64,000 nucleotides of DNA, taken from positions 186,001 through 250,000 of the forward strand of contig NZ_VUKC01000003.1 in the NCBI RefSeq assembly GCF_009193135.1, read 5' to 3'. Shown piece by piece: positions 47,454 through 55,434 of the stretch (position 1 is the first letter of the stretch; each line of letters opens with the position of its first letter). A program made the translations under genes and the position numbers. The notes under the pieces are model-generated. The model saw nothing but the letters and a program-made list of their open reading frames with translations. It searched no databases and was not told where the DNA came from. The stretch is from Georgenia satyanarayanai. GTDB taxonomy: Bacteria > Actinomycetota > Actinomycetes > Actinomycetales > Actinomycetaceae.

Positions 47454-47472
47454 CGGCCCGCGGAGAACGCAC

Positions 47473-48051
47473 GTGGGCGACGACGTCGAGCAGCGGGTCC
47501 GGGAGGCGATGAGGGCCGTCGACCGGCGCACGTTCCTCCCGCCGGACCAGCACCGCTTCGCCGGCGCCGACCAGCCGCTGCCCATCGGTCATCACGCGAC
47601 CTGCTCCCAGCCGAGCACCGTGGCGCGGATGCTCACCCTCCTCGACGCCCGGCCGGGCCACCGCGTGCTCGACGTCGGCTCCGGGTCCGGGTGGACGACG
47701 GCGATCCTCGCCCGGCTCGTCGCACCGGGCGGTGAGGTGCGCGGGGTCGAGCTCGAGCCGGCGCTCGTGGAGACCGGGCGCGCGAACCTCGCGGCCGCCG
47801 GCGTCCCCGCCGGGATCGCGCCCGCGGTGCCCGGCGAGCTCGGCCTTCCGCGCCACGCGCCCTTCGACCGCATCCTCGTGTCCGCCGAGGCCCGCCGGCT
47901 CCCGCGCGCCCTGGTCGACCAGCTCACCGACGGCGGCCGCATGGTCATCCCCGTCCGGGGGGACCTCGTCGTCGCCGACCTCACCGGCGGCGAGCTCACC
48001 ACGCGCGCGTTCGGCACCTACCGCTTCGTCCCGCTGCGCGACTCGACGTAG
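47473..48051 (+). CDS. Protein-L-isoaspartate O-methyltransferase family protein
   Basis: SAM-dependent methyltransferase of 192 residues of the PCMT family, which repairs isoaspartyl residues in damaged proteins. Visible are the substrate-loop ADQPLPIGHHATCSQPSTVA, the SAM motif VLDVGSGSGWTTAILA and GGRMVIPVR near the end. GTG 47473 has GGAG about 8 nt upstream. Probably co-transcribed with the 28-codon ORF, and divergent from dnaE2, so the two share a narrow promoter region with the LexA-type box. Confidence 0.9.
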   Translation: MGDDVEQRVREAMRAVDRRTFLPPDQHRFAGADQPLPIGHHATCSQPSTVARMLTLLDARPGHRVLDVGSGSGWTTAILARLVAPGGEVRGVELEPALVETGRANLAAAGVPAGIAPAVPGELGLPRHAPFDRILVSAEARRLPRALVDQLTDGGRMVIPVRGDLVVADLTGGELTTRAFGTYRFVPLRDST

Positions 48052-48052
48052 C

Positions 48053-48087
48053 GAGGCCCGCACCCCGGTGAACGGGATGCGGGCCTC
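48053..48087. terminator. Bidirectional terminator hairpin
   Basis: GAGGCCCGCA and TGCGGGCCTC form a 10-bp stem extended by three G-C pairs around one mismatch, between the convergent PCMT and alpha/beta hydrolase genes. Confidence 0.75.
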
Positions 48088-48103
48088 GGTGCGTCCCACC
48101 CGG

Positions 48104-50473
48104 TCAGGGGGTGCGGCGCACGCCCAGGGTGTCGGTGCCGTTCCCGTCCCAGTCACCGACGAGGACCGCGTCATCGGCGCGGCCGTAGGTGAGGACGCGG
48201 TCGGCGTCCCCGCCCGTCAGGGTGTTCTTCACGTGGTAGGTCGCCCCGCGACGGACGGCGAAGGTGTCGCGCCCGTCCCCGTCCCAGTCACCGGCGAGGG
48301 TGATGTCGCCCGGGCGGCCGTAGGTGAGGACGACGTCGGCGTCCCCGCCGGCGATGGCGTTCCTCACGTGGTAGCGCGCCCCGCGGCGCACGGCCAGCGT
48401 GTCGACGCCGTCGCCGTCCCAGTCGGCGACGACGACCGTGTCGCTCGCGCGGCCGTACCGGACGACGACGTCCGCGGCGCCCGAGGCCATCGTGTTGCGC
48501 ACGTGGTACTCCGCCCCGCGGCGCACCGCGAAGGTGTCCCGACCGTCACCGTCCCAGTCACCGACGAGCACGGTGTCCCCGGGCCGGCCGTAGAGGACGA
48601 CGCGCTCGGCGTCCCCGCCACGGGCGGCGTTGTTGACGTAGAAGCGGTTCCCGCGGCGCACCGTGAGGGTGTCCGTGCCGTCGCCGTCCCAGTCGCCGAC
48701 CAGCACCTCGTCGGTGTGCCGGCCGTACTGGAAGACGACGTCGGCCCGCCCGTCCCAGTTGTTGTTGAGGAAGAACCCGTAGCGCTGCGGGCCCGGCTCG
48801 GGCTCCGGCTCCGGCTCGCGCTCGGGCAGCACGGCCAGGGCGGCCTGGGCCTGGCGCAGCACGGCCGCCTTCGCGGCCGCGTCGGTGTCGGAGCCGCCGA
48901 CGAGGGCGACGACGCGCTCGAGCTGCTCGACGGCGAGGTCGAGCTCGCCGTCGTCGGCGTACCGCAGCGCCTGCTCGGCCGCGGTGGTGAGGTCGCCGGC
49001 GAGCGCCTCGGAGAGACGGTCCTCCGCCGCGAGGTCACCGACCAGGTAGGAGAGGTCGGAGTACCACGCCTGGTCGACGGCGACGTTCGCCGGCACGTGC
49101 CCCTGCTCCACCGCGTGGGCGGTGGAGGCGGCGACCTGCTCGGCGTAGGCCTCGGGCGTGGGGTAGAGCTCGGCGAGCACGTCCTCGGGCAGCGGGGCCG
49201 AGCTGCCGTCGAGGAAGCAGAACCCGGGACCGGAGTTGACGCCACTGTTGACGCGGATCGGCACGTCCTGCGCGGCCAGGCGGATGCCGCCCTGGGCGAG
49301 GCCGAGCTCGTCCCGGACGATCTCCCCCTCCGCGTCCAGCTCGATCGGCTCCGCGGTCGGGGGCTTGACGCCGTGGGCGACCCACGCGACGGTGTGGTCG
49401 TACACGGCCGCCTGCACCTGGTGCTGCGGTACCCGTGACAGGGAGGGCAGGTCGCAGGTCTGCGGCACGTCGGGGTGGCCGCCGGGCAGGGTGCCGATGT
49501 CTCGCAGGCGGAGCGGGCCGTAGTCGGTGATGAGCTTCCAGTCGCCGTGCGAGGCTCCGGCCACCTCCCAGGTGCGCAGCACGTCCGAGTCCGGCTGACG
49601 CTGGGCCGCCCCGAGGAGGTCGATGGCGACGTCACCCTCGGAGTTCAGCTTGAACAGCGGGGTGTCGAGGTCCGTGCGGACCGTGCCGCCACCGCCGTGG
49701 AGGACGACGGCGTCGAGGATGTCGGCGAGCGGCTGGACGCTGTTGTAGTAGGTGTGCAGGCGCCCGGCGGACTGCGAGTGTCCCGTGGCGATGACGTACT
49801 CCGGGTCGAGGGGCCCGAGCGGGTCGGTGCCCGCCGGGTCCCGCAGCGCCTTCACGGCCTGGCTGAACACGTCGTAGGACAGGGTGTCGTCGGTGACGGT
49901 GCCACCGTCGGTGAGGTCGAGGGAGCCGTAGCGGTCCGGGCTCCAGGCCTTGAGGCCGGTGGCCGAGTGGACGCCGGCACGCTGGGCGGAGACGCCGACC
50001 CACGTGTAGCCCTCGCGCATGAGGTGCTCGTGGGTCTGGAACCAGTCGACCTCCTGGTCCCACTGGTTGGAGACGTTGAGCCACTCGGTGATGACGACGC
50101 CGTTGAAGTCGGCCTCCTGCGCCGGGCGGCGGACGACGAGGCGCGTCGTGTACGGGTGGCCGGAACTCGTGACGACGGCGTCGGACAGCCCGTCCGCGGC
50201 GTAGCGGGTGGCCTCGCCCGAGACGAGGAACTCCTCCTCGACGTAGCCTGCGGCGTCCAGGTCCACGTCGGTGGCGAGGAACGGGTAGCCGTGGGCGGGG
50301 TCCCCGACCGGGCTGGTGAGCGGCACGGGCCCCGTCACGGTGGGCGCGGCCACCGTCTCGCCCGCCGCCTGCGACTCGTGGCGCTCGGGCCCGGGCGGCG
50401 CGGCGGGTGGTGCGAGCAGGGCGGGGAAGGTGAGGGCGGATGCGGCGACGAGCGCCGTGAGGGTGCGTGCCAT
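48104..50473 (-). CDS. Secreted alpha/beta hydrolase-domain protein with C-terminal DWDGDG repeats
   Basis: Exported protein of 789 residues. A signal peptide (LTALVAASALTFPALLAPPAA) is followed by an alpha/beta-hydrolase_10-type domain (about 50-480): the nucleophile elbow is GHSQSAGR, and GASHGDW may hold the catalytic His. A helical region (about 490-570) and a Glu/Pro linker lead to about 4.5 repeats of 45 residues (590-789) like those of the amidase at 37526. Substrate unknown. ATG 50473 has GGGAGC 5 nt upstream and an excellent promoter. Confidence 0.88.
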   Translation of the reverse strand: MARTLTALVAASALTFPALLAPPAAPPGPERHESQAAGETVAAPTVTGPVPLTSPVGDPAHGYPFLATDVDLDAAGYVEEEFLVSGEATRYAADGLSDAVVTSSGHPYTTRLVVRRPAQEADFNGVVITEWLNVSNQWDQEVDWFQTHEHLMREGYTWVGVSAQRAGVHSATGLKAWSPDRYGSLDLTDGGTVTDDTLSYDVFSQAVKALRDPAGTDPLGPLDPEYVIATGHSQSAGRLHTYYNSVQPLADILDAVVLHGGGGTVRTDLDTPLFKLNSEGDVAIDLLGAAQRQPDSDVLRTWEVAGASHGDWKLITDYGPLRLRDIGTLPGGHPDVPQTCDLPSLSRVPQHQVQAAVYDHTVAWVAHGVKPPTAEPIELDAEGEIVRDELGLAQGGIRLAAQDVPIRVNSGVNSGPGFCFLDGSSAPLPEDVLAELYPTPEAYAEQVAASTAHAVEQGHVPANVAVDQAWYSDLSYLVGDLAAEDRLSEALAGDLTTAAEQALRYADDGELDLAVEQLERVVALVGGSDTDAAAKAAVLRQAQAALAVLPEREPEPEPEPGPQRYGFFLNNNWDGRADVVFQYGRHTDEVLVGDWDGDGTDTLTVRRGNRFYVNNAARGGDAERVVLYGRPGDTVLVGDWDGDGRDTFAVRRGAEYHVRNTMASGAADVVVRYGRASDTVVVADWDGDGVDTLAVRRGARYHVRNAIAGGDADVVLTYGRPGDITLAGDWDGDGRDTFAVRRGATYHVKNTLTGGDADRVLTYGRADDAVLVGDWDGNGTDTLGVRRTP
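48107..48706 (-). repeat. Coding tandem repeat, 135-bp (45-residue) DWDGDG units
   Basis: Four full units and one partial, VLVGDWDGDGTDTLTVRRG and relatives, ending at the protein C-terminus. One unit has VADWDGDG instead of VGDWDGDG, and the last has DWDGNG. Confidence 0.85.
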
Positions 50474-50533
50474 GGGTGCTCCCGGGATCGACGGTGGCCG
50501 GGTGGCCGAGGGGCCTGGATACGGACGTGACTG

Positions 50534-50562
50534 AACGTAGGAGTGACTTAAGCGACTGTCAA
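50534..50562 (-). promoter_or_regulatory. Promoter of the alpha/beta hydrolase gene
   Basis: On the minus strand TTGACA (50557-50562) and TACGTT (50534-50539) are separated by exactly 17 nt, the closest match to a full sigma-70 promoter in the window. CTGAAC (50531-50536) and GTTCAG (50565-50570) form inverted arms around it, a possible operator for the divergent ROK regulator. Confidence 0.65.
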
Positions 50563-50588
50563 TGGTTCAGTTCCGGCCGAAATGCCTC

Positions 50589-50594
50589 TACTGT
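50589..50594 (+). promoter_or_regulatory. -10 box of ROK gene
   Basis: TACTGT lies 6 nt before ATG 50601; a -35-like TTCAGT (50566-50571) is 17 nt upstream and overlaps the GTTCAG arm of the inverted repeat. Confidence 0.55.
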
Positions 50595-50600
50595 TCCCCC

Positions 50601-51758
50601 ATGGCCGATCTCCGCGACGCCACCGCGCGCGCCGTCGCAGCCCTGCGTGAGCACGGGCCGCTGACACGCGCCGAGCTCGCCCGCCGCACGGGCCTGCCGA
50701 AGTCGACCGTCTCGGGTGTCGTCGCTGCCCTCGTCGGCAGCGGCACCGTCCGGGAGACCGGTGCGGCCGCCCGCCCTGAGGGCGGGCGCGCCGAGCGCGG
50801 GCGCGGGCGGCCGGGGACGCTGCTGGCCCTCGACGCCGGGCGCGGTGAGGTGGTGGGCGTCGAGTACGGCCTCTCCCACGTCCGGGCCCGGGTGGTCGAC
50901 ACCGGCCACGGCCGCGGTCCCGGTGCCGTGCGGCGGCTGCCGCTGGCGTACGCCGCGGAGGAGGCCCTGGACGCGACGCTCGACCTCGTGCGCGAGCTGA
51001 CCGGCCGGGCGGGCGCCGCCCCGCTGCTCGGCGTCGGGCTCGCCCTGGCCCTGGGGCTCGGTCCGGCGGTGACGCCCGGCCCGACCGGGCCGCGAGGGAT
51101 GCGCCAGGGGTGGGAGGGCCTCGACCTCCCGGCCGCCCTCGGCGACAGCCTCCAGGTCCCGGTGGTCGCGGACAACGACGCGAACTGCGCGGCGCGCGCG
51201 GAGCTGCTCTGGGGCGCGGCGCGCCCCTACGACGACCTCGTCCTGCTCAAGCTGCACGCCGGTGTCGGCGGCGCCGTCGTGATCGACCGCCGGGTGCACC
51301 CGGGCCGCCGCGGGGGCGCCGGGGAGTTCGGGCACGTGCCGGTCGACCCGCACGGTCCGCTGTGCCGGTGCGGCGGGCGAGGGTGCCTGGAGGTGTACGC
51401 CGGGGTCCCGGCCGTGCTCCGGACGCTCGCCGTCCACCACGGGGGGCTGCCCACGCCCCGGCAGGTGCTCGAGGGGGCGGCGGCCGGCGACCCGGCGTGC
51501 CGCCGTGCCCTGCGGGACGCCGGGGAGGCGGCGGGGCAGGTCGCGGCATGGCTGTGCAACGCGCTCAACCCGCAGGCGATCGTGCTGACCGGGGCGCTCG
51601 CCGGTGCCGGTGAGCTGCTCGCGGGCCCGGTGCGTGAGTCGGTGGCGCGCACGGTGCTGCCGCTCAACGCCGACGTTGACGTCGTCGTCGGGGCGCTGGG
51701 GCGCGACGCGGGCCCGCTGGGAGCCGGTGCCCTGGCCCTCGCCTCGCTCCCGGACTGA
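50601..51758 (+). CDS. ROK family transcriptional regulator
   Basis: Sugar-responsive regulator of 385 residues. The N-terminal winged helix is HGPLTRAELARRTGLPKSTVSGVV (about 16-39; recognition part TGLPKSTVSGVV). The ROK domain follows: LLALDAGRGEVVGVEYG, VVADNDANCAARAELLWG (catalytic-type Asp), GHVPVDPHG and the zinc motif LCRCGGRGCLEVYAG. The alternative ATG at 50562 lies upstream of the promoter and is rejected. Divergent from the hydrolase gene with a shared inverted repeat, so it may control that gene. Confidence 0.9.
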   Translation: MADLRDATARAVAALREHGPLTRAELARRTGLPKSTVSGVVAALVGSGTVRETGAAARPEGGRAERGRGRPGTLLALDAGRGEVVGVEYGLSHVRARVVDTGHGRGPGAVRRLPLAYAAEEALDATLDLVRELTGRAGAAPLLGVGLALALGLGPAVTPGPTGPRGMRQGWEGLDLPAALGDSLQVPVVADNDANCAARAELLWGAARPYDDLVLLKLHAGVGGAVVIDRRVHPGRRGGAGEFGHVPVDPHGPLCRCGGRGCLEVYAGVPAVLRTLAVHHGGLPTPRQVLEGAAAGDPACRRALRDAGEAAGQVAAWLCNALNPQAIVLTGALAGAGELLAGPVRESVARTVLPLNADVDVVVGALGRDAGPLGAGALALASLPD

Positions 51759-51767
51759 GCCCGCCGG

Positions 51768-53366
51768 TCAGTCGTACAGGCCCTCCACCCACCACTGGCC
51801 CGACTCGAGGGCGAGGAGCTGGGCGACGCCGTCCGACAGCGCCACCTGCAGCCAGGCCCGCCGGCGCCCCTTGGCCCACCAGCGCTCCCACATCGGCCAC
51901 GGGCCGGCCCAGCCGACGACCTCCCGGCTGCCGGCGTCGTCGACCACCCGGGCGGGCTCGCCGCTGAGCCGCACGCGTCCGTCCACCGTGAGGGGGGTGC
52001 CGGCGGCGTCGAGGACGACGACGGCGCGGCGCTCGTCCAGGAGGGTGGCCGGGGCGGGGTCGGGCAGCCGGCCGGGCCAGGGGGCGTCGGGACGCAGCAC
52101 CGGGACGGGGTCGTCACCCCAGGCGACCAGCCGCACCCGGGTGCGCGGGTCGCGACCGCCCTGGAGGACGGGCACGAGCACGCCCTCGGCACCGAGCAGA
52201 CCCTGCACGCGCAGCGCGGCCCTTTCGGCCTGCACCTCCCCACGGCCGCGGCGGCCCCACAGGCCGTCGCTCACCACGCCGGCGGGGCTGATCTCCTGGG
52301 CGAGCAGCTCGAGGTGGACAAGGGGCGCGCTGGGCGGGCGGGCGCTGCGGCCCGAGAGCCAGCCGTCCAGCTGCCAGCGCACACGGTCGGTGAGGTCGGC
52401 GGGGCTGGGCGCGACGTCCAGACGCCACGTCCGGGCCAGCTCGATGCCGTCCTCGGTGCGGGCGAGCACCTGGACGCGCCCGCACACGACGCCGCGGCGC
52501 TGCAGCCGCTCGGCGAGCTCCTCGGCGAGGGAGCGGGCGGCGAAGGCGGCGACGTCGGAGCGGGCGGCGGGCGGGTCGAGGTCGGTGCGCACGGTGACGT
52601 CCTGCTCGGGGCGGCGGGGCGCCGGGACGGAGACGTCCCCGCCGCGGGCGAGGCGGTGCGCGAGCAGCCCGAGGGTGCCGAAGCGGGCGGCGACGTCACC
52701 CGCGGCCAGGGCGGCGAGCGCCCCGAGGGTGTGCAGCCCGAGCCGGCGCAGCAGGTCGGTGAGCGCGGCCAGCTCGGCGCGCCGCTCGCGGGTGGTGGCA
52801 GCGAGCTCGAGGCGACGCACGTCCTGCGGGGCGAGGAAGTCCGGCCCCTGCCCGGGGGGCACGACGATCCCGGCCCGGGCCGCGAGCAGGGCCGCGAGCA
52901 GGCCGTCGGCCACCCCCACCTGGCACTCGGCACCGGTGTCCTCCGCGACCGCCCCGACGAGCAGCTCGGCCAGCGCGTCCTCGCCCCCCGCGTGACGGGC
53001 CGGCCCGCGGGCAGCCATGAGCAGCACCCCGGGACGGGCGACCTCGACACCGGCGACGACGTCCTCGACCGCCTGGACGAGCGGCTCGAAGGCCCGGGCG
53101 TCACGGTTCTCGTCCGCGGCCAGCAGGACGAGTCCGGGACACAGCCCCTGGGCGGTGCGTCGCCGCATCCCCGCCCGCACGCCCTCCGCGCGGGCCGCCG
53201 CCGAGCAGACGAGGACGCCGCGGGAGTCGTGGACGGCGACCGGCTCGTGGCTGCCCACGACGCCCTCGGTGACGGCGGCGGCCACCGGCCAGTCCGGCAC
53301 CCACAGCACCGCCCGGCGCAGCGCCGGGCCCCCGGTCCCCGCCCGCGCCGCGGTGGGCGCCGTCAT
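51768..53366 (-). CDS. imuB: Y-family DNA polymerase-like protein ImuB
   Basis: Inactive Y-family polymerase relative that acts as the hub of the ImuA'-ImuB-DnaE2 mutasome and links it to the sliding clamp; 532 residues. It starts AVLWVPDWPVAAAV where active polymerases have a catalytic Asp in VDMDAFFA, so that residue is missing as in known ImuB. Later segments LLRRLGLHTLGALAALAAGDVAARFG match the helix-hairpin-helix region. The C-terminal 150 residues are a separate beta-rich domain. Its ATG overlaps the imuA' stop by one base (TGATG-type coupling). Confidence 0.9.
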   Translation of the reverse strand: MTAPTAARAGTGGPALRRAVLWVPDWPVAAAVTEGVVGSHEPVAVHDSRGVLVCSAAARAEGVRAGMRRRTAQGLCPGLVLLAADENRDARAFEPLVQAVEDVVAGVEVARPGVLLMAARGPARHAGGEDALAELLVGAVAEDTGAECQVGVADGLLAALLAARAGIVVPPGQGPDFLAPQDVRRLELAATTRERRAELAALTDLLRRLGLHTLGALAALAAGDVAARFGTLGLLAHRLARGGDVSVPAPRRPEQDVTVRTDLDPPAARSDVAAFAARSLAEELAERLQRRGVVCGRVQVLARTEDGIELARTWRLDVAPSPADLTDRVRWQLDGWLSGRSARPPSAPLVHLELLAQEISPAGVVSDGLWGRRGRGEVQAERAALRVQGLLGAEGVLVPVLQGGRDPRTRVRLVAWGDDPVPVLRPDAPWPGRLPDPAPATLLDERRAVVVLDAAGTPLTVDGRVRLSGEPARVVDDAGSREVVGWAGPWPMWERWWAKGRRRAWLQVALSDGVAQLLALESGQWWVEGLYD

Positions 53367-54199
53367 CAGGACACCGCCCGCAGCCGTGAGTCGGTACCGG
53401 CCACCACGGCGGGGGCCGGAGCGGGGGCCTCGCGGCCGCCGTCGGCCACGACGTCGAGCCCCGTGGAGGTCAGACGCACCCGCACCCGGCCGGCGACACC
53501 GCTGCGACCGCGGCCGTGGACGGTCACCTCCCCCGCCTCCACCCGGCCGAAGCCGCGCCCGAGACCACCGGTGCGGGCCTCCCCCGCCCGGAGCACGACA
53601 TCGGCGCCCGGCCAGTGCGCCGTGCTCAGCAGGACCGCCCCGCGGGTGCGCAGCCGCGCCGACAGCAGCCGCCGGTCGCGGGCGCTCAGGGCCCGGCAGT
53701 CCCCGACGGCCAGCACGTCGACGCCGTCGACGAGGGCACCGACCACGGAGGCGGCCTCCGGCCCGGGCCGGGGCACGAGAAGGCTGCGGCCCAGGTGGAG
53801 CCCGGCGTCGGCCGCGGCCTGCAGGCCGATGTCCGGCAGCGCCGCGAGCGCCACCCAGCCCTCGCCCTGCGCGGCGGCCAGGAGGGTGAGGAGCAGCGAG
53901 GAGGAGCCGCCGACCTGGACGACGCTGCCCCGGCGCAGCCCGGCGGGCGGGAAGAAGCCGGCCAGGGCGGAGGGGACCGGCAGGTGGTCGACGTCCGCTG
54001 CCGTGCGCGCCCGCGCCGGGACGGTGGGCTCCGCGACGGTGTCGGGAGCCGGCGCGGCGGGAAGGAGGGGCGCGGGACGGGGGGACGCGGCGTCGTCAGC
54101 GGTGAGGACTGCCAGCCGCGTCCGCAGGCCGGCCGCCGCCTCGGCCCGTTCCAGGGCCCGGCGCGCGGTCGCCATGCGCTCGGCCGGGGTCATCGCCAC
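53366..54199 (-). CDS. imuA': ImuA'-like RecA-fold protein of the translesion cassette
   Basis: RecA-like accessory protein of 277 residues that works with ImuB and DnaE2 in induced mutagenesis. Visible are a helical N-terminus (TPAERMATARRALERAE), then GLRRGSVVQVGGSSSLLLTLLAAA where the RecA Walker A would be; the GKT lysine is absent, as expected for ImuA'. LVDGVDVLAVGDC may be the Walker B strand. GTG 54199 lies 6 nt after TAGACT (54206-54211), so leaderless; GTG 54205 and ATG 54193 are alternatives. A perfect LexA box overlaps the promoter. Confidence 0.87.
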   Translation of the reverse strand: MAMTPAERMATARRALERAEAAAGLRTRLAVLTADDAASPRPAPLLPAAPAPDTVAEPTVPARARTAADVDHLPVPSALAGFFPPAGLRRGSVVQVGGSSSLLLTLLAAAQGEGWVALAALPDIGLQAAADAGLHLGRSLLVPRPGPEAASVVGALVDGVDVLAVGDCRALSARDRRLLSARLRTRGAVLLSTAHWPGADVVLRAGEARTGGLGRGFGRVEAGEVTVHGRGRSGVAGRVRVRLTSTGLDVVADGGREAPAPAPAVVAGTDSRLRAVS

Positions 54200-54211
54200 C
54201 TCCACAGTCTA

Positions 54212-54227
54212 TCGAACAGTTGTTCGA
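54212..54227 (-). promoter_or_regulatory. Perfect LexA (SOS) box of imuA'-imuB
   Basis: TCGAACAGTTGTTCGA matches the actinobacterial consensus TCGAACNNNNGTTCGA exactly and adjoins the -10 box TAGACT (54206-54211). Confidence 0.92.
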
Positions 54228-54325
54228 TCATGACAGGTGGGTCCGACATCCTCGGCGTGCCCGTCGCGCCGTCCCGCGCCTCGGCACCGTAGGTTGAGAG
54301 TGAACCCACACCCGAGGAGGCCTTG

Positions 54326-54853
54326 ATGGACCTGCAGCGCCCCGTTGCACCCGCACCCTACGACCTGCTGCCGCCCGTGCCGTCCTTCACCGTGACGAGC
54401 ACCGACATCACCGACGGGCAGCCCTTCGACCGGATGTTCACCGCCGACGGGGACAACGTCTCCCCCCAGCTCGCGTGGTCCGGCTTCCCCGACGAGACGC
54501 AGAGCTTCCTCGTCAGCTGCTTCGACCCCGACGCCCCCACGCCGGCCGGCTACTGGCACTGGACCGTCGTCGACCTGCCCGCCGACCTCACCGAGCTCGA
54601 GCAGGGCTGGGGCGAGAGCGACCTCATGCTCCCCGGCGCGGCCTACCACGTGCGCAACGACGCCGGCACCCACGACTTCACCGGGGCCGCCCCGCCCGCC
54701 GGGGACCGCCCGCACCGGTACGTCTTCGCGGTGCACGCGCTCGACACCGACTCCCTCGAGCTCGACCCGGACGACAGCCCCACGAAGGTCGCCTTCACCG
54801 CCCTCTTCCACACCATCGCGCGGGCGGTCATCACCCCCACCTACCAGCGGTGA
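54326..54853 (+). CDS. YbhB/YbcL family Raf kinase inhibitor-like (PEBP) protein
   Basis: Phosphatidylethanolamine-binding-protein fold of 175 residues, cytoplasmic. The ligand-pocket motifs are [16 protein letters not shown] and [18 protein letters not shown]. The bacterial function is unclear. ATG 54326 has GAGGAGG about 5 nt upstream, and TAGGTT (54290-54295) is a likely -10. It opens a three-gene cluster, its stop overlapping the next start as GTGA. Confidence 0.92.
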   Translation: MDLQRPVAPAPYDLLPPVPSFTVTSTDITDGQPFDRMFTADGDNVSPQLAWSGFPDETQSFLVSCFDPDAPTPAGYWHWTVVDLPADLTELEQGWGESDLMLPGAAYHVRNDAGTHDFTGAAPPAGDRPHRYVFAVHALDTDSLELDPDDSPTKVAFTALFHTIARAVITPTYQR

Positions 54854-55434
54854 GCGAGCCGACGACGACGGCGGACGGCTCCGTGCGGTACGGCACCCTC
54901 ACCTGGGTGCCCGCCCTCCTGCGCCCGGACCTGCTCGCCGAGCCCGTGCGCGCCGCCCTCGCGGGGCTGCCGGGGGCCGACCGGGTCCACGTCGCCGAGA
55001 TCGACCCCGAGTTGGCCGACACCGCCGCGATGACGGAGGCCTACGAGCTGCCGCTGGAGGCCTCGGTCAACTGCGTGCTCGTCGCCGGCAAGCGCGCCGG
55101 GGAGGAGCGCGTGGCCGCCTGCGCGGTCCGTGCGACCACCCGGGCCGACGTCAACTCCACCGTCCGGCGGCTGCTCGACGTGCGCAAGGCCTCCTTCTGG
55201 CCCACCGACCGCGCCGTCGCGGCCTCGGGCATGGAGTACGGCGGGATCACGCCGGTCGGGGTGCCCGCGGACTGGCGGCTGCTCGTGGACGCCGCGGTGG
55301 CGGGCGGGCCGGCGATCGTCGGCAGCGGGGTGCGGCGCTCGAAGCTGCTGCTGCCTGGTGAGGTGCTCCTCTCGCTGCCCGGGGCCGAGGCGGTCGAGGG
55401 GCTGGGGCTGTCCGTGGAGGCCACCGGGGCGTGA
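54850..55434 (+). CDS. YbaK/EbsC-type aminoacyl-tRNA deacylase-like protein
   Basis: Protein of 194 residues with the YbaK/ProX editing fold: [42 protein letters not shown] and [12 protein letters not shown] followed by [19 protein letters not shown]. Members hydrolyse mischarged tRNAs such as Cys- or Ala-tRNA(Pro); substrate not predictable here. The usual catalytic lysine may be the one in VAGKRAG or VRKASF. GTG 54850 overlaps the PEBP stop (GTGA), and its own stop overlaps the MFS start. Confidence 0.82.
   Translation: MSEPTTTADGSVRYGTLTWVPALLRPDLLAEPVRAALAGLPGADRVHVAEIDPELADTAAMTEAYELPLEASVNCVLVAGKRAGEERVAACAVRATTRADVNSTVRRLLDVRKASFWPTDRAVAASGMEYGGITPVGVPADWRLLVDAAVAGGPAIVGSGVRRSKLLLPGEVLLSLPGAEAVEGLGLSVEATGA

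Noticed and set aside
50562-50600. Earlier ATG for the ROK regulator
   Set aside because: It lies upstream of the TACTGT -10 box and inside the divergent promoter, and adds 13 residues with no family similarity.
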